Shown here piece by piece: positions 44,001 through 56,705 of a stretch of DNA of 64,000 nt. Origin of the DNA: Theropithecus gelada (lineage: Eukaryota; Chordata; Mammalia; Primates; Cercopithecidae); contig NC_037673.1 in NCBI RefSeq assembly GCF_003255815.1, positions 163,111,427 to 163,175,426 of the forward strand. Direction: 5' to 3'. The notes beneath the pieces were generated by a model that was not told where the DNA came from, did not search any database, and saw only the letters and a program-made list of their open reading frames with translations. The position numbers and the translations under genes are program-made. Each line of letters opens with the position of its first letter. Position 1 is the first letter of the stretch.

Positions 44001-46585
44001 TCAGGCCACATAAAGGCGGGCCTACCTTGAGCACTTTCTGCTTTCTTCTCAATCTAAACTGGAATCTAATAATAAGAGATCTCTTCAAATTCTTTGAAGA
44101 ATCAGGAGCTCCCAGGGGGTCTAAGGGTGGAGTTAGTGTTTGAAAAAAGTGGATTTGGGAAGAAATTTTGAAGACAGAAAGGGAGAGCCTGACAGAAGTA
44201 TTTCAGGCTCTGAATTAAAATGAGCCAGATGTGCTGCTGCTGGAATATCCTTCCTACACAAATATGCCTCCACCTTAACCACTTTTCCAAAAACAAAACA
44301 TAAAGCTTCCTCAGCTAAGTACTTTTTATAGAATTTCAAAAATGACAAAACGTGCTCAGTTGCGCATTGCCAGATTATTCTGTGTGGCCCACAGTCTCCC
44401 CCTTGCCATGCCTGGCCTTTCCCCTCTCCCCTCCCCCACTCCTGCTTACATTTCTTAAACTATTGTAGGCTATCTTTAGGCTTGGAGAGGAACCAGGTGC
44501 TTTCCTTCGTATTTAAGCAACTTGCTATTTTGAAATTCCCATAGAGAGCTGTGGGCATTTTTAGTTCTGTGTCTTGAAGCATCCTTTTCCCTTTCTGAAG
44601 GAGAAGCTGCTTACATAATACCCAGAAGCGGACCCTTGGGAACTGCAGAGCTATTTTATGGATATTTTGCAAGAAAAGGAACGCTAAAGCTCCAGTGTCC
44701 TGTGTGCCCTCCTGCGAGGGTCTCCACTGGAGATATTTGCATAGTAGCAGATTCTCAGAAGGATAAATATATACAAATCCATCTTTCAAATAGGAAAGAA
44801 TCCGTAGGAAGCTGCACCTAGGAGGGCGAGAGCCCACTAATAACTCAGCCCGAAAGAGCTTCTTGAACAATTCTAGAGCCAGGACCCAACTGTCAGCAGA
44901 GCTTGCCAGGGAGACAGATGCTGCGGTTGGAAGACAGTTTTCCTCAGTTAGATATTTTGTTCTTGTAGATGGCCAACCATGACTCATGGGGAAAACAGGA
45001 GAGAGAGGGAGAGGAGAAAAGAAGAGTAAATTAATCATTTTATTAATCTCTATTTAGAATTCAGTCATGTAAGTAAATGTCAACCCGGTGAACTTTCCAT
45101 GAAACTAGAAGTGTTGTAAAGACAGTTTCAGGGTTTTAAAGTTATGCCAGATGATAAAGGCGTCTAATTTAACCTGCAGATTAAATAACCGACACAATTT
45201 CAGGAGGATATCTGTGGGAAATGGTAATGTAGGAATTATCTGATAATCCGGCTCAAAGGAAGCATGCTTTTGAAGAATTGAAAGGACATGAATTATTACT
45301 TTTTTGTGTGAGAGATGATAGGTTTGTTCCCTGTTCTCCCTATATTTTTGTATGTTTATTTATATTTGTGTGTGAAAGATGATCTTTTTTCACTATTCTT
45401 TCTTTTTTCTTCCTCTACCTCTCTCCCCATTATGTCTGTGTGTACCTATGTGCATATATATGATACATATACACATATCATACCTACACAGCTGTGTTAC
45501 ATTCAGCCAGGTTACCTCTGCACCCTGATATATCAACTTTCATCTACATTTATCACTCACTTCCAGATCTCCTCTGTAGCTACATGCAGTTGATTAGGTA
45601 AAAGCAGAATATCTGCTTTGTGAAAGATTCAGTTTTTTGTCACGCATGCCGATTGCCAGATTCTGATTTCCTTCAAATTCCCAGAAAGGGGCTAATATTG
45701 TGGGCGATCATCTTAGCTTCCTCTATTTTTCTCTTTTTTAAGATTTCTCATTTCCTTTGAAAATAAACAAGAGGAAAGTTTGGCACAGTATCCCTGATTC
45801 TCATTTGTTTGGGGCTGAGTATTTCAGGCTCCCTGTGAGCCAAGTTTATTTCATAGATCTACTCTGTAGGTCTCTGAAACTGGAATAAGTTATGCGTTTG
45901 AGTGCCTGACAGCAGCCCCTATGCCAAACTCTTGATATGCCATCTTTCTGATGGAGTCCCAGAAGTGTCCCTTTTTAGATACGCATGTTCTTTGTGAGCT
46001 GGAATGGCAGATTGCCAAAAGGTGTATGTTTGGGGGAAAGGCAGACTTTTATGTTATTCTTTCCTACAACTGGTTATTTGGAGGGTACTCTAGGAACTGA
46101 AAATCACAGCTGTGGATCCAATTTAGAGAGTGTAATTCACAACTGACGTGTGGAAGAGGGAGCTTGCCATCTTGAGCCACCCTGCTTGTCTGGCCAATAT
46201 GGAACTGTCTGAGATGAGGCTCTTCACCTCGAGGTCTACGTGTCTTTCACTGTATCTCATGTCAGATCAAGCACTAAGAGACTATCCTATCAATTTGTAG
46301 CACTCCCTGGAGAACTTTGGGTCTTGAAAACTGTGGGTCATATTGATCCTTGAGTGAAGGTGGTTGCATTTCTTCTAAGGTTTATCAAAATAATAATGAC
46401 CTTTTTCATTTATCTGTTTCAGACACTTATTTGAGAATGCACAAAGATGGATGATTCTTGCACAAGTGTCAGAGAGGTTGCTATATTTCACATGGCCTTG
46501 CAGATATGTAGTATGTGCTTGATAAATATCTGTTGAGCAAAAGAAACATGTATGTCTTTTCCTTTAGGAACACAGAAAAAATGTA
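41096..46585. other. Repeat-poor AT-rich DNA, presumed intron
   Basis: No Alu, L1 or MIR recognised in about 5.5 kb, only poly(T) and A-rich runs (for example 41,323-41,335 and 42,410-42,430). A minus-strand open frame of 192 codons lies at 44,460-45,038. A short L2-like phrase lies at about 46,490-46,545. Confidence 0.55.
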
Positions 46586-46597
46586 CCATGTGATTAT

Positions 46598-46958
46598 ATT
46601 TTAAATTTTTTTCTTTATTTCATTTTTCTTCTTCTTCTTCTTTTTTTTTTTTTTTTTTTTTGTTTTTGAGACAGAGTCTCACTCTGTCGCCCAGGCTGGA
46701 ATGCAGTGGCACAATCTCGGCTCACTGCAAGCTCTGCCTCCCAGGTTCACGCCATTCTCCTGAGTAGCTGGGACTACAGGTCCCCACCACCACGCCCAGC
46801 TAATTTTTCTTGTAGTTTTAGTAGAGACAGGATTTCACTGTGTTAGCCAGGATGGTCTGGATTTCCTGACCTCGTGATCTGCCTGACTCCGCCTGCCTCC
46901 GCCTGCCTCCGCCTCCCTAAGTGCTAGGATTACAGGCGTGAGCCACCGCACCTGGCCT
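46598..46958 (-). mobile_element. AluY-like, minus strand, long impure tail
   Basis: The duplication CATGTGATTAT is at 46,587-46,597 and 46,959-46,969. The tail is long and mixed (TTC repeats and T). The right monomer lacks about 14 bases around 'ctgagtagctgg'. A short CTCCGCCTGC repeat has expanded near 46,888-46,915. Confidence 0.93.
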
Positions 46959-46997
46959 CATGTGATTATTTTTAAACCATAATTGGTTGAATGAGTT

Positions 46998-47249
46998 AGA
47001 GGCGGGTGGATCACCTGAGGTCAGGAGTTCAAGACCAGCCTGGCCAACATGATGAAACCCCGTCTCTACTAAAAATATAAAAATTAGCCGGGCATGGTGG
47101 CAGGTGCCTGTAATCCTCAGCTACTCAGGACGCTGAGGCAGGAGAATTGCTTGAGCCTGGCAGGCAGAGGTTGCAGTGAGCCGAGACGCACCATTGCACT
47201 CCAGTCTGGGCGACAGGGTAAGACTCAGTCTTAAAAAAAAAAAAAAAAA
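46998..47249 (+). mobile_element. AluS-like, plus strand, 5'-truncated
   Basis: It starts inside the left monomer at 'gaggcgggtggatcacctg' and ends in poly(A) at 47,233-47,249. Only about 40 bases separate it from the minus-strand Alu to its left. Confidence 0.93.
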
Positions 47250-47472
47250 GGTTTCTATTCTCTTATAAATGAGGAAGTTGTCACAAATAAGATAGACAGA
47301 CAATATTGAAAAAATACATGTTGAGGGAATTAGGATTAATAAAGTCCTTGAATCGGTTGCCCATCAAATACTTAAAATAAGGATATTTTAAATAATATTT
47401 TTATTTTTATGATTCAAATTAACTAAACAATTTGCTAGTGACCTTATAAAGATTATCAAAAGAATAATTTTT

Positions 47473-47775
47473 GGTTGGGCGCGGTGACTCACACCTGTAA
47501 TCCCAGCACTTTGGGAGGCCGAGGCAGACAGATCAGGAGGTCAGGAGATCGAGACCATCCTGGCTAACATAGTGAAACCCCATCTCTACTAAAAATACAA
47601 AAAAATTAGCCAGGCGTGGTGGGGGGCGCCTGTAGTCCCAGCTACTCGGGAGGCTGAGGCAGGAGAATGGCGTGAACCTGGGAGGCAGAGCTTGCAGTGA
47701 GGCAGCCACTGCACTCCAGCCTGGGCGACTGAGCGGAGTCTCAAAAACAAAACAAACAAACAAACAAACAAAAAC
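47473..47775 (+). mobile_element. AluY-like, plus strand, (AAAC)n tail
   Basis: A full body with Y-type bases. About 14 bases are missing near 'cagtgaggcagccactgc'. The tail is a CAAA repeat. Confidence 0.93.
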
Positions 47776-47841
47776 CCAACCAAACAAATGAAACTAAACA
47801 AAAAAACCAGTTACATGAAATTAAAATGCCTGCATCCATAA

Positions 47842-48030
47842 ATAAAGTTTATTGGAATATGACCATACTGTTCAATTGCATATTTTCCATGGATATTCCA
47901 CTACAACAGCAGTGTTAGTTAGTGTGGCTCTCGAGCCTTTCAGTTTATTAAATGTTTTAGCGTCTACTACTTGGCCCTTTACAGAAAAGGTTTGCTGGCC
48001 TTTACCTAATGTGTGGTTTGCAGAGGTTAA
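47842..48030 (+). mobile_element. hAT-Charlie-type DNA transposon fragment
   Basis: 'aaataaagtttattggaata', 'cagtgttagttagtg', 'ggccctttacagaaaaggtt' and 'tgctggcctt' follow a common hAT-type non-autonomous element. I am not certain of the family name. Confidence 0.72.
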
Positions 48031-48114
48031 AGGGCTATGAGACAAAGCCTGTGCTCATTTTTCTGAGTTCACACACTATTGATTCCTCCTTCCCTATGGT
48101 GTATTTCTGGTCAA

Positions 48115-48330
48115 GGGAAACCAGATTCACTAATAGACACTCAAGAAACATGTATGAAATTCTATGATATATCAGACACCATGCCCAGGGCTGGGATTAG
48201 AAAAATGAGAGAACAAAACATCTGCCCACCATGCCAGCGAAGACCTACCGGTATTAAGAAGCAGTCACAAAACAAACACTTCAATATGAGGTGTTACATC
48301 AATTACAGAATAGTTACCAAGAAGAACTGA
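48115..48330 (-). mobile_element. L2 LINE 3' end, minus strand
   Basis: 'atatatcagacaccatgccc', 'agggctgggattagaaaaat' and 'gtgttacatcaattacag' fit a reverse L2. Confidence 0.6.
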
Positions 48331-48547
48331 TATTTATCGATTCAATATTCTGAGCACTTTACACATATAATCCTCAAAAGAGTTCTATGAGATTATTATA
48401 TTAACCTCATTCTTTTTAAGAGTAGAAAACTGAAGTCAAGAGATGTTATGGAATAAAATTTCTTTATCTGAATACTTAAGTGATGGAACAAAGATAGAGA
48501 ATCCAGGCCACATGACTCCAGAACGTTCCTCTTAGCCATTATGCTAT
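48331..48547 (-). mobile_element. MIR SINE, minus strand
   Basis: 'ctgagcactttacacatata', 'atcctcaaaagagttctatg' and 'ctcttagccattatgctata' give a near full-length reverse MIR. Confidence 0.85.
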
Positions 48548-48814
48548 AGGGCTCTCTCTGAAGTGCATACAGCATATTTTATAAATACAGTATACTCTGG
48601 ATGTGGCATAAATGGGTAGCTTCTTATGCTTAACTAAAACGTAAAGAATTAGCCTGAATGAACATGGCAGAAAGAAGAAAGTTAGATCAGGTATCATACA
48701 CAAAAGTACAGAGACCAGACAGAGCAAGATGGATTTAGGGAAAAGCAGGTGCATCCATTCACTGTGTCTGAGAAACAGCATCAGGGAGGACAGTGCTGGA
48801 AACTGCAGGCATCA

Positions 48815-49440
48815 ATTCATCCATTGAGTCATTGATCAACTCAGGGAACATTTACTGACTTATGCTAAGTGCCGGGGGTACTAATTTCAGCACTGGGGTA
48901 GTAAATAAGCATAGAGTTTATAGGCCCGTGAGGTGTGCTAAACAAAAACATAAGTAAGCAAAAGATAAATATAATTTCAAAAAATAATAAGGACTTTTAA
49001 ACTAGAGAGAGTGATATATATGTACGTAAATGAACATCTATGTGCATGCATGCACTGGTTAATTTAGATAAGGCATGCAGAGAAGACTTCTTAAAATGTG
49101 TGACATTTGAGCTAAGACTTTGGTAACAAAAAAGAATGAGGCACTTGTTGCATCTTTTCAGGCAAAAGGAACAATACATGCAAAAGCCTGATGTGGGAAT
49201 ACAAGTGGAATGTTGATGCAAAGGAGAAAAGACGAAATGTGGTTATCTGGTGGTCAGAGAGGAAGAGAGTCCATGATAAAATTAGGGAGGTGGTCAGTGA
49301 TGGGATCATGAAGGATCATGTAGGCCATGGAAAGGAGATTTTCCATTTTATTCTCCATGCAGTAAGAATTTATTGGAGGATTTTAAGCATAGGAATGCCA
49401 TGACTGTGGTAATATTTACAAAACATGATCATCTTTCCTC
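48815..49440 (-). mobile_element. L2 LINE, minus strand
   Basis: Ordered L2 phrases: 'ggaacatttactgactta', 'gtgacatttgagctaagac', 'aggatcatgtaggccatgg', 'attggaggattttaagcat'. Confidence 0.72.
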
Positions 49441-50125
49441 AGATGTTACCGTACCTAAATTATAACTGGATGAGCCTGACTCTAACATAACTACCATCAA
49501 ACTTCCAGCTCCAATAATCAATTTATAAAAAAAAAAAATACAGGGAAGGAGGATTATGTTTAAAGGACACTATAGTAATACAACCAGCACAATTCTGACT
49601 TTGCCCTTAAACTCTACAGAACAAATATCTAGTTTCTTCTACAAAATTTCAAGAAAAAACATTTCTAGAAGCTGGAGGAGAAATGTATAGATTATAAGAA
49701 CCTTAAGAGATATTCATCATCACAAACTATGGGACTTGTTTGGGTCTCGATTCAAGTTATTAAATAAATAAATACATGAACAATTAGAGAAATGTGAACA
49801 CACATGGGATGTGGTTAAGAAATTCGATTCTTTGGGTGCAGTGTTATATGCCTCTTTACAAAAGTGAAGGCTTTACGTTTTAGAAATACATATGCTAGAT
49901 TTGCAGATGAAATATGTCTATATTTGCTTCAAAATAATATTAGGATGGAGGAGGTGAGGTTGTAAAGAAAAAAGGATTGGCCATGTTGAAGTTAATTAAT
50001 GAGCTGTAAGAATTCATGCTGCTATTGTATGCTATTATGTTACATTATATTTATCATAATATATTTTATTATTATACTTTTGTATATATTGGAGTTTTCC
50101 ATAACAATTTTTATGTTTAAGAAAA
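49440..50125 (+). mobile_element. Old LINE-like 3' end (L1ME-like?), plus strand
   Basis: 'tgcttcaaaataatattagg', 'aaaaggattggccatgttga' and the terminal 'ttggagttttccataacaat' resemble old L1 3' ends. Diverged, and the family is uncertain. Confidence 0.42.
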
Positions 50126-50219
50126 CCTGTTCATTCTGTGGAGATGGAAAGTACGATGTCAAAAGTAGAAGAGGAGAACAATTTGTGGACTCTCAGTTTT
50201 CTGAATAAAAGATGATGAA

Positions 50220-51240
50220 CTCAGGTCAAAGTGGTAGAAGTAGTGAGATGAAGATGGATATGGGATATAGTTTTGAGACCCAGGTGACAGCCTTTGCTAA
50301 TGTATTGGATACAAGAAGTGAAGAAAAAGAGGAAAAAAGTATGACCTCCAGGGTTATGGTCTGAGCACTAAGTAAATGGTCATGCCCTTTACTGAGAAAA
50401 TGTCTTTTAGGGGACAAACACCAGAACCACACCGAAAAGTAGTGGGGGTGCACAGAAGGCAGATTGTCTGGTGGCAGATCAAGGATAGATTAGAAGGATT
50501 GAGGCTTGGAGTCAGGGAGTCCATGGTAAAAGATCATTCTGGTGATTTTGTTGAAAGATGCTGAGCACATTGATTCAAGTGATAAAAGTAAGAATGGAGA
50601 GAAGGCAAGGGATCTAGAACATACTTAGGAAAAGGGGTCAGCATGCCTTAATCAGAACGGGGAAGGAAAGGAGGAAGAGCCCAGATTGCCTTCGGGGTTA
50701 TGGTGGATGGTGAGCAGAATTCATCAGAACAAAACAAATTTTCAAGGAAAAGATTCCAAGTCCAATTTTGATTTTGAGAGGTCTTTAGTGGGAATGTTTT
50801 ATATAGTTAGATATATGAGCATGAAGCGTAAGGGAGTGATGTGGAACAAGACCCCGAAAGTGATGCGTAAGCAGAATTGCCCAGGGAACTTGAGAGAAGA
50901 GAGGAAGGAATAGAGCTGGAGACAGAACACTGGGAAATACCAGCATTGCCAGCATAGAATGAGGAAAAGGAAGTGTGGGGAAAGATTCAAAAGTGCCAAC
51001 AGAGGAGACCCCTATAAGAGGAATGTTGTAAAACCAAGGCAGAAAAGACTTCGAAGAAGCAGGACACTGTGATTGTGTAGATGCTGTAAAGGCGTCTATA
51101 AGACTTGGATTGGAAACGCCATCAGATTTGGCAATGAAAAAGCCACTGTTAAATTTCAGCAATGTCACAGTCAGTGGAAGACAGATCTACATTGGCTTAG
51201 GCAGCTAAAGAGAGTTCAGAAAATGGGAACAGGGATCCCT
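50220..51240 (-). mobile_element. Old L2-like LINE segment, minus strand
   Basis: Scattered phrases in the same order as long L2 copies ('agatcattctggtgattttg', 'agagctggagacagaacact', 'gccatcagatttggcaatga', 'gccactgttaaatttcagca') suggest a decayed L2 upstream segment. Alternative assignments remain open. Confidence 0.45.
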
Positions 51241-53417
51241 ATCTAGAGAAAAATTGGGAGAAAATAAAGCAGAAATTAGGAAGATTAAGAAGAAAAAAAC
51301 ATTCTATCAAATGTCAACCTATTTGGATTGTTAGAAGTTTTCCTCAATTGCAATTAATTAATCAGGGATTTTACTTCCATTTGCTTTATGGAATTGGGCT
51401 GTTCATGGGAAGGTTTTATGTTATGAATCACATTTAAGAGTTTATAATTAAGAACATATTTGAAATAAATCTACATCCAGGCCTTTATAATGCAAAACTG
51501 ACCTCTAACTACCAAACTTACATGTGTATTTGTTGCTTTAAAAAGCCTGCCAAGAATGTAATGGGTAAAGAATTCTGTGTGCAGAAAATAACAGATGTTT
51601 GGGTCATAATATAGACTTGCTTTTTGAGTGTATCATATATTTATTCTGGTCTGATTGGTTGATTAGGAACCACTTAATAAAATGGAGAAAATAGATTGGA
51701 AAATCTAAAACCATATTTTACACATAGTGATATCCCACTACCTTGTACAGAGCTTGTTTTATAATGAATGAATGGTTAAATTTGTGATTTACATGTATCA
51801 GATGAGCTTATTGGAACTCCTAGCTCTATTCTTAGAAAATTGTTCCTTCCAAAATTTGAACAGGTAATTTAAAACGTTTTATAATTTACTTACGTAAAAA
51901 CCCTCTGGCCGGTGGATCTTCTTGAGGAAAAAGTGAGTTGTTGTATTTTGCATGATTTTTAAAAACTTTTGTTTGTGTTTTTTTTTTGCTGTTGTTGTTT
52001 CTAGGATTTTTATTTTGACAGTTTAGTCATTTAGCCAATGCATTGGCTGATTGGTTTGTTAATTGATTGATTGATTTGTCTTGGTGTGGAAGTTTCGAGT
52101 CAGGAATATAGGCTAGTGTAAAAGCTACATCAACATGTTTTTGAAATTCAGAAATTACACTTTTCTAACTTAAAACACTCCTGACTTGATGAGAGGCCTT
52201 GATTAATGTTAAAGGTGTACATTGGCAATGGAAAAGAGTTTGGTCTCATTGTCTTTACATGAAAGCCTTGGTTAAAGCTACTGAGGTTTGCTAATGGAAA
52301 TAAAATTACCTCTGACTACTAAAACTATCATGGGTTACTCTTATTTTGTCAGATCATATGGAAAAGTCATTCTTTCTTATGGAAAAGTCATTCTTTCTTA
52401 TAGAAAAATCATTCTTAAGGCATACATATTTAATGTTTCTTATTCTCAAGTGTACAGTCAGTCATCTTGGATCTTGAATGTTGATTTCTTTATTTTACAG
52501 ATCCTTACTGACATGACTTATGGGGTTGGAGAAAGTTTGATGACATGCAGGAACATCTGCCATTATACTCCATTGCATGAAAAGAACAGTGTCCAAGACC
52601 TATCCAAAGTGGATTTAAAAAAAAAATTAACTGTAATAATAAAAACAGATTAAATATTGCTTACTTTCTACAGTCCCTGACCACTAGATTTAATCAAGTT
52701 TTAGGCTTTTCCAAAGCAGGTTGTGAAGCAGGTTGTAAAATCCCTCCTGTCACATTTTATTGCAAATATTGCTTTCCAAGTTATCCATGAAAACAGCCCA
52801 CTGAATCAAAAGAAATACTATTGTATCAGTGGGAATGATTGTTTTATACGGCAAAGCACATGGTACAAGCTTTTTGGGAGCTGAAATTTGAGTACCATTT
52901 TAGCTCCCTCTCTTTTTTTTAATGTAGACAAATCTCTTTGGAGTCTCCAAATGCTTATTTTATTTTTCTGTTTTGCTGCTCCTGCCTTTACTTATTCAGT
53001 GAATCACTTATGGAAAGAGTTACTTGTTTGAGTTGATTTAATTCAGATCATATAAAATTCTTTTCGTACTTATATCAAATTGATTCTATTATTCACCATA
53101 ATATTTTACCCTTCTTGTAACAGTAAAATGACAAGGGATATTTTTGGACAGACTCTGTAGTTCGTATGAAAAAGAACTAGGAAAAAATGGTCTCTTTCAG
53201 AAAAATATCACTGGAGAAACATAGCCATTTCAGAGCTGTAAATTACTTAGAAGAATGCTTTGTTTCATCCTCTAAAGGGGAAATTTAGGCCTGAAGAAGT
53301 GAAATAACTTGAAAAATCATGTATAAAACTTGTTATATTGCCTAAATGAAACTAATTATATATTAAATTGTATGTGAACTCTTTCTTACTAAAATGGAAA
53401 ATTAACACTATATTTAA
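51241..53417. other. Unique AT-rich DNA, presumed intron
   Basis: No interspersed repeat recognised. It contains the 21-base tandem repeat at 52,357-52,417 and a possible splice acceptor before 52,501. Confidence 0.5.
52357..52417 (+). repeat. 21-bp tandem repeat, about 2.9 copies
   Basis: TATGGAAAAGTCATTCTTTC-type units at 52,357-52,377 and 52,378-52,398 are identical; a third partial unit (52,399-52,417) differs by two bases. Because 21 is divisible by three, the local open frame repeats a seven-residue unit. Confidence 0.95.
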
Positions 53418-53430
53418 AAGTCTCATCTTG

Positions 53431-53502
53431 GTTGCAGTGAGTCTAGATCATGCCATTGTCCTCCAGCCTGGGTGACAGAGGAGACCCTGTCTCCAAAAAC
53501 AG
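53431..53502 (+). mobile_element. 72-bp Alu stub with target-site duplication
   Basis: Only the last part of the right monomer and a short tail are present. The duplication AAGTCTCATCTTG lies at 53,418-53,430 and 53,503-53,515, so it is a genuine, extremely 5'-truncated insertion and not a deletion product. Confidence 0.93.
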
Positions 53503-53600
53503 AAGTCTCATCTTGAGAAAAATTATAGCTACCTATGGGTTAAAATAATCTGGAGTAAAATAAAATATAGCCATTCAAAATGTGTTAAAAATTAATGAAT

Positions 53601-53876
53601 AGCCCGGGTGTGGTAGCTTGTGCCTGTAATCCCAGCACTTTGGGAGGCCAAGGCAAGAGAATCACTTGAGACCAAGAGTTCCAAACCAGCCTGGACAACA
53701 TGGCAGGACCCGGTGTCTGCAAAAAGAATAAAAAAAAAACGGCCCCTGCTCTTTAAGCCCAGGACTTCAAGGCTGCAATGAGTTATGATCATGCTCCTTT
53801 ACTCCATCCTAGGTGACAAAGTGAGACTCTGTCTGTAAATAATGATAATAACGATAATAATAAATGAATAATTATA
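53601..53876 (+). mobile_element. AluJ-like, plus strand, (AAT)n tail
   Basis: Heavily diverged Alu with an AluJ look ('agcccaggacttcaaggctg'). The tail has become ATA/AAT repeats with an ACG step. Confidence 0.88.
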
Positions 53877-53880
53877 ATGT

Positions 53881-56690
53881 ATTTTAATTATTTCAGGTAG
53901 GACTAGCCTATTAAGGAGTACTACATACTCAAGAGGTCATTTTGCAATGATAGGTCTTTTTCCCTTTAAGTCTCCTTTACGTGAGAAATAATTCAATACT
54001 ATTAATATATTTAAAATTATTTTTGCTTGATGACTTTTTTTTTCATAAAACCCTCTAGGACTCATTTGCAAAGCTGCTTTGAAGTTAATTTCATGCAGAT
54101 CTTCCTGATTTGTACTTGTGGTGACTTATTGTTAGGCTAAAAGAAGAATATCTGAAAAATTCAAATCTTCAAAACTTACCATTTATTTCATCTTTTGTTT
54201 AAATTGGTTTACTTTAAACCATGCAAGTGATACCAAGTACTTCAAGTCTGTAATAAATTAAACAGACATGATAAAATCTTGCTATGAATTAATATAGGAT
54301 ATAGCAGATTTGTTGTTTAATAATCCAGGTGTCTTCACCCAAGAACACTTATTAAGATACCTATCACCTCATTAAAATATCCCTACAAATATAAACCTCT
54401 TCCTGAGTGTGCTTTTCCTTTTAAACTATAATTTGAATAATTGGGGGAAGGGCATTTTCATTATGAAAATGATTTCTGCTGCTCAAATCAGAGTTGCTTA
54501 ATTGTCAGTGAATAGGTCAGTTTATATTTCCTCATTAATATTTGAAGTTTTAGTTGAAATCACTTCATGGCTCAAATGACCAGCTTCTGTCTTGTAGCAT
54601 TAATTTAATTTATTGTGACAAAAATGTCGGTTTAGTTTAGTCTATGGTGTGTGCTTGTGATTGACAATCGCTATTTGTTGCTTGTTGGTAAAGTCAAACT
54701 TTTTTTCTTTGTCTTTAAATGATAAGAGCAATTTGAAGATGTGTATAATTGCGGGGAAAGACAGTTGACCACCCTGCATATGTTTCATTTCTCAAAATAT
54801 AATAAAATGTAGTGACTAAATACTTAAACTGATGATTTTGGGAGAGGAATTGATTGTACAATAGAATGTAAAATGCTTTACATAACACATGTACGCTTTT
54901 CAGACGGTTCATTATTCACATGGAGTGTGTCTAATGAGCGTTTTAGCTTCTTACTTAGAAAATATACTCAACTCTCAGTTATAGGCTTTTGGATTCTCTG
55001 GTTTGTGGATTATCTGTAACAAAATGTTAATCCCAGCCATGATTCCGAGTCAATTCCTTTGCTCAGGAATTGTAATTCATTTTTAATATTAGCCTTAGGA
55101 GTAGAAACATGATTAGAAATGCAGAATAATGCTTTCATTCAAAACCAATTAAAAAAACTTCTGGATTTTCCAACATAATGGATAATTCACAGCCTTGCAC
55201 ATCTCCATCATAATAGATCCAGTTTGTTGTATTCAAAGATGATTTAAAATTGGAAATCAAAATATTATTCAAGAAAGCATTCGATTAGTTTTCACCGATG
55301 AGGAAAATGCTTATTTTTATGTCTCATTGGAACAATACAAAATTGCACTGGACCTTAGCAAAATAAAAGTTCACTTTCTGTTTTTGATCTGTTACAAAAG
55401 TCATGTTTTATAGAAACTCTACCATATTTGCTTTAAGCTAGCCATTCATTACCCTTCAATAAAGTGTCATTTTACAGTGTATAGAGAAACTGTCACTTAT
55501 AAAAGTTATTTATTTTGCGGCAGTGTTATGTAATCTGGTACATTTTTATTTCAGGCAGAAAGAAAACACAGTTGAAAGGAAGATAGTAAAAGGAATATTC
55601 TATAAATTCAGGTCATATTTGCTAGATCCATTGGCTTTGCTTTTTAGAAATCTTTGTGTTTAAAACCAAAGATGGTAAATGTTATTACTCCTTGAATAAG
55701 TATATGGCATATTATTTTAATATGAGTAGGATTGTTAGTGGTGAAATAAAACTTGATATATAAAAAGATTTTTAATAGTTTTCCAGCTTGCAGCGTGTGT
55801 GCGTTTTAGGCAGTACGCTCCACTGGGTTAGAAGGGCCTTGCGTTATTGAATGTCAAAGAAGAGCTTTTCTTCAGCTGTGCAACGTGCTTGTGCAAAAAA
55901 GATTGTGGGAAGGAAGCTTGTCAGATGCACTTTAAAATAAAATAAGAATTCAGTCTAACCCTATTATTCACCCAGGCCTTACCTTTGAACTGACTTTATT
56001 TTCCAGCTGTTTTCTTAAGAAGATTTGAATAGAGTCCGAATAAATAAATAAGAAATTTTAAAATGTCACTATCTGCAATGCAGATCATTAAGAAAAATTA
56101 AAGAAGGCAATATTTTTTAAATAAAAAAACTAAAAGGCCTTTTTTCCCCCCCCCATTTAATTAGATCTCTGTGAGTCACTTTGCTGCCTCACTGTTTCCA
56201 AGGGAATATAGTATGGATTCGAGCGAGGGCTTTCTTCCACAGTGTCTTTTACTGTTTCTGCATTCAGTGTGTACAAATTCACAGACAGATTTCTTGAAAG
56301 TTGGGAATGGTCTATTGGGGGTAGACAACATCTAAAAAATGTATAAAAGGTTTGCCACCCCTCCTGTGTACCACAGAGATGAATTTCAGTAGTCTGTCAG
56401 ACAAGGGAATGCCAGTTTTTGACTGAAAATCTGCAGAACATTCTTTAGGAGAACTGTTGACATTTAGTAATAATGATAGGATATTGCTCTATTCCCACCA
56501 TCTTGGACTTTCAAAAATATGGCTTCCTTCACTTTCAAGGGTGTAGAAGAGAAGATAATCTCCTCCTATGAATAATGTGTACTATACTGAACTTTTAACT
56601 CACAGATACATTTCTGATATGCTAGGTTTTTTTTATAAAAAAGAATCTTCACTCATTTTTATCTAGTAGATGTACTTGCTGAGAGTAAAT
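53881..56690. other. Unique AT-rich DNA, presumed intron
   Basis: No repeats recognised over 2.8 kb. Notable short items are a C-run at 56,144-56,153 and an AP-1-like TGAGTCAC at 56,171-56,178. Confidence 0.55.
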
Positions 56691-56705
56691 GCTCATTCTT
56701 GTTTT

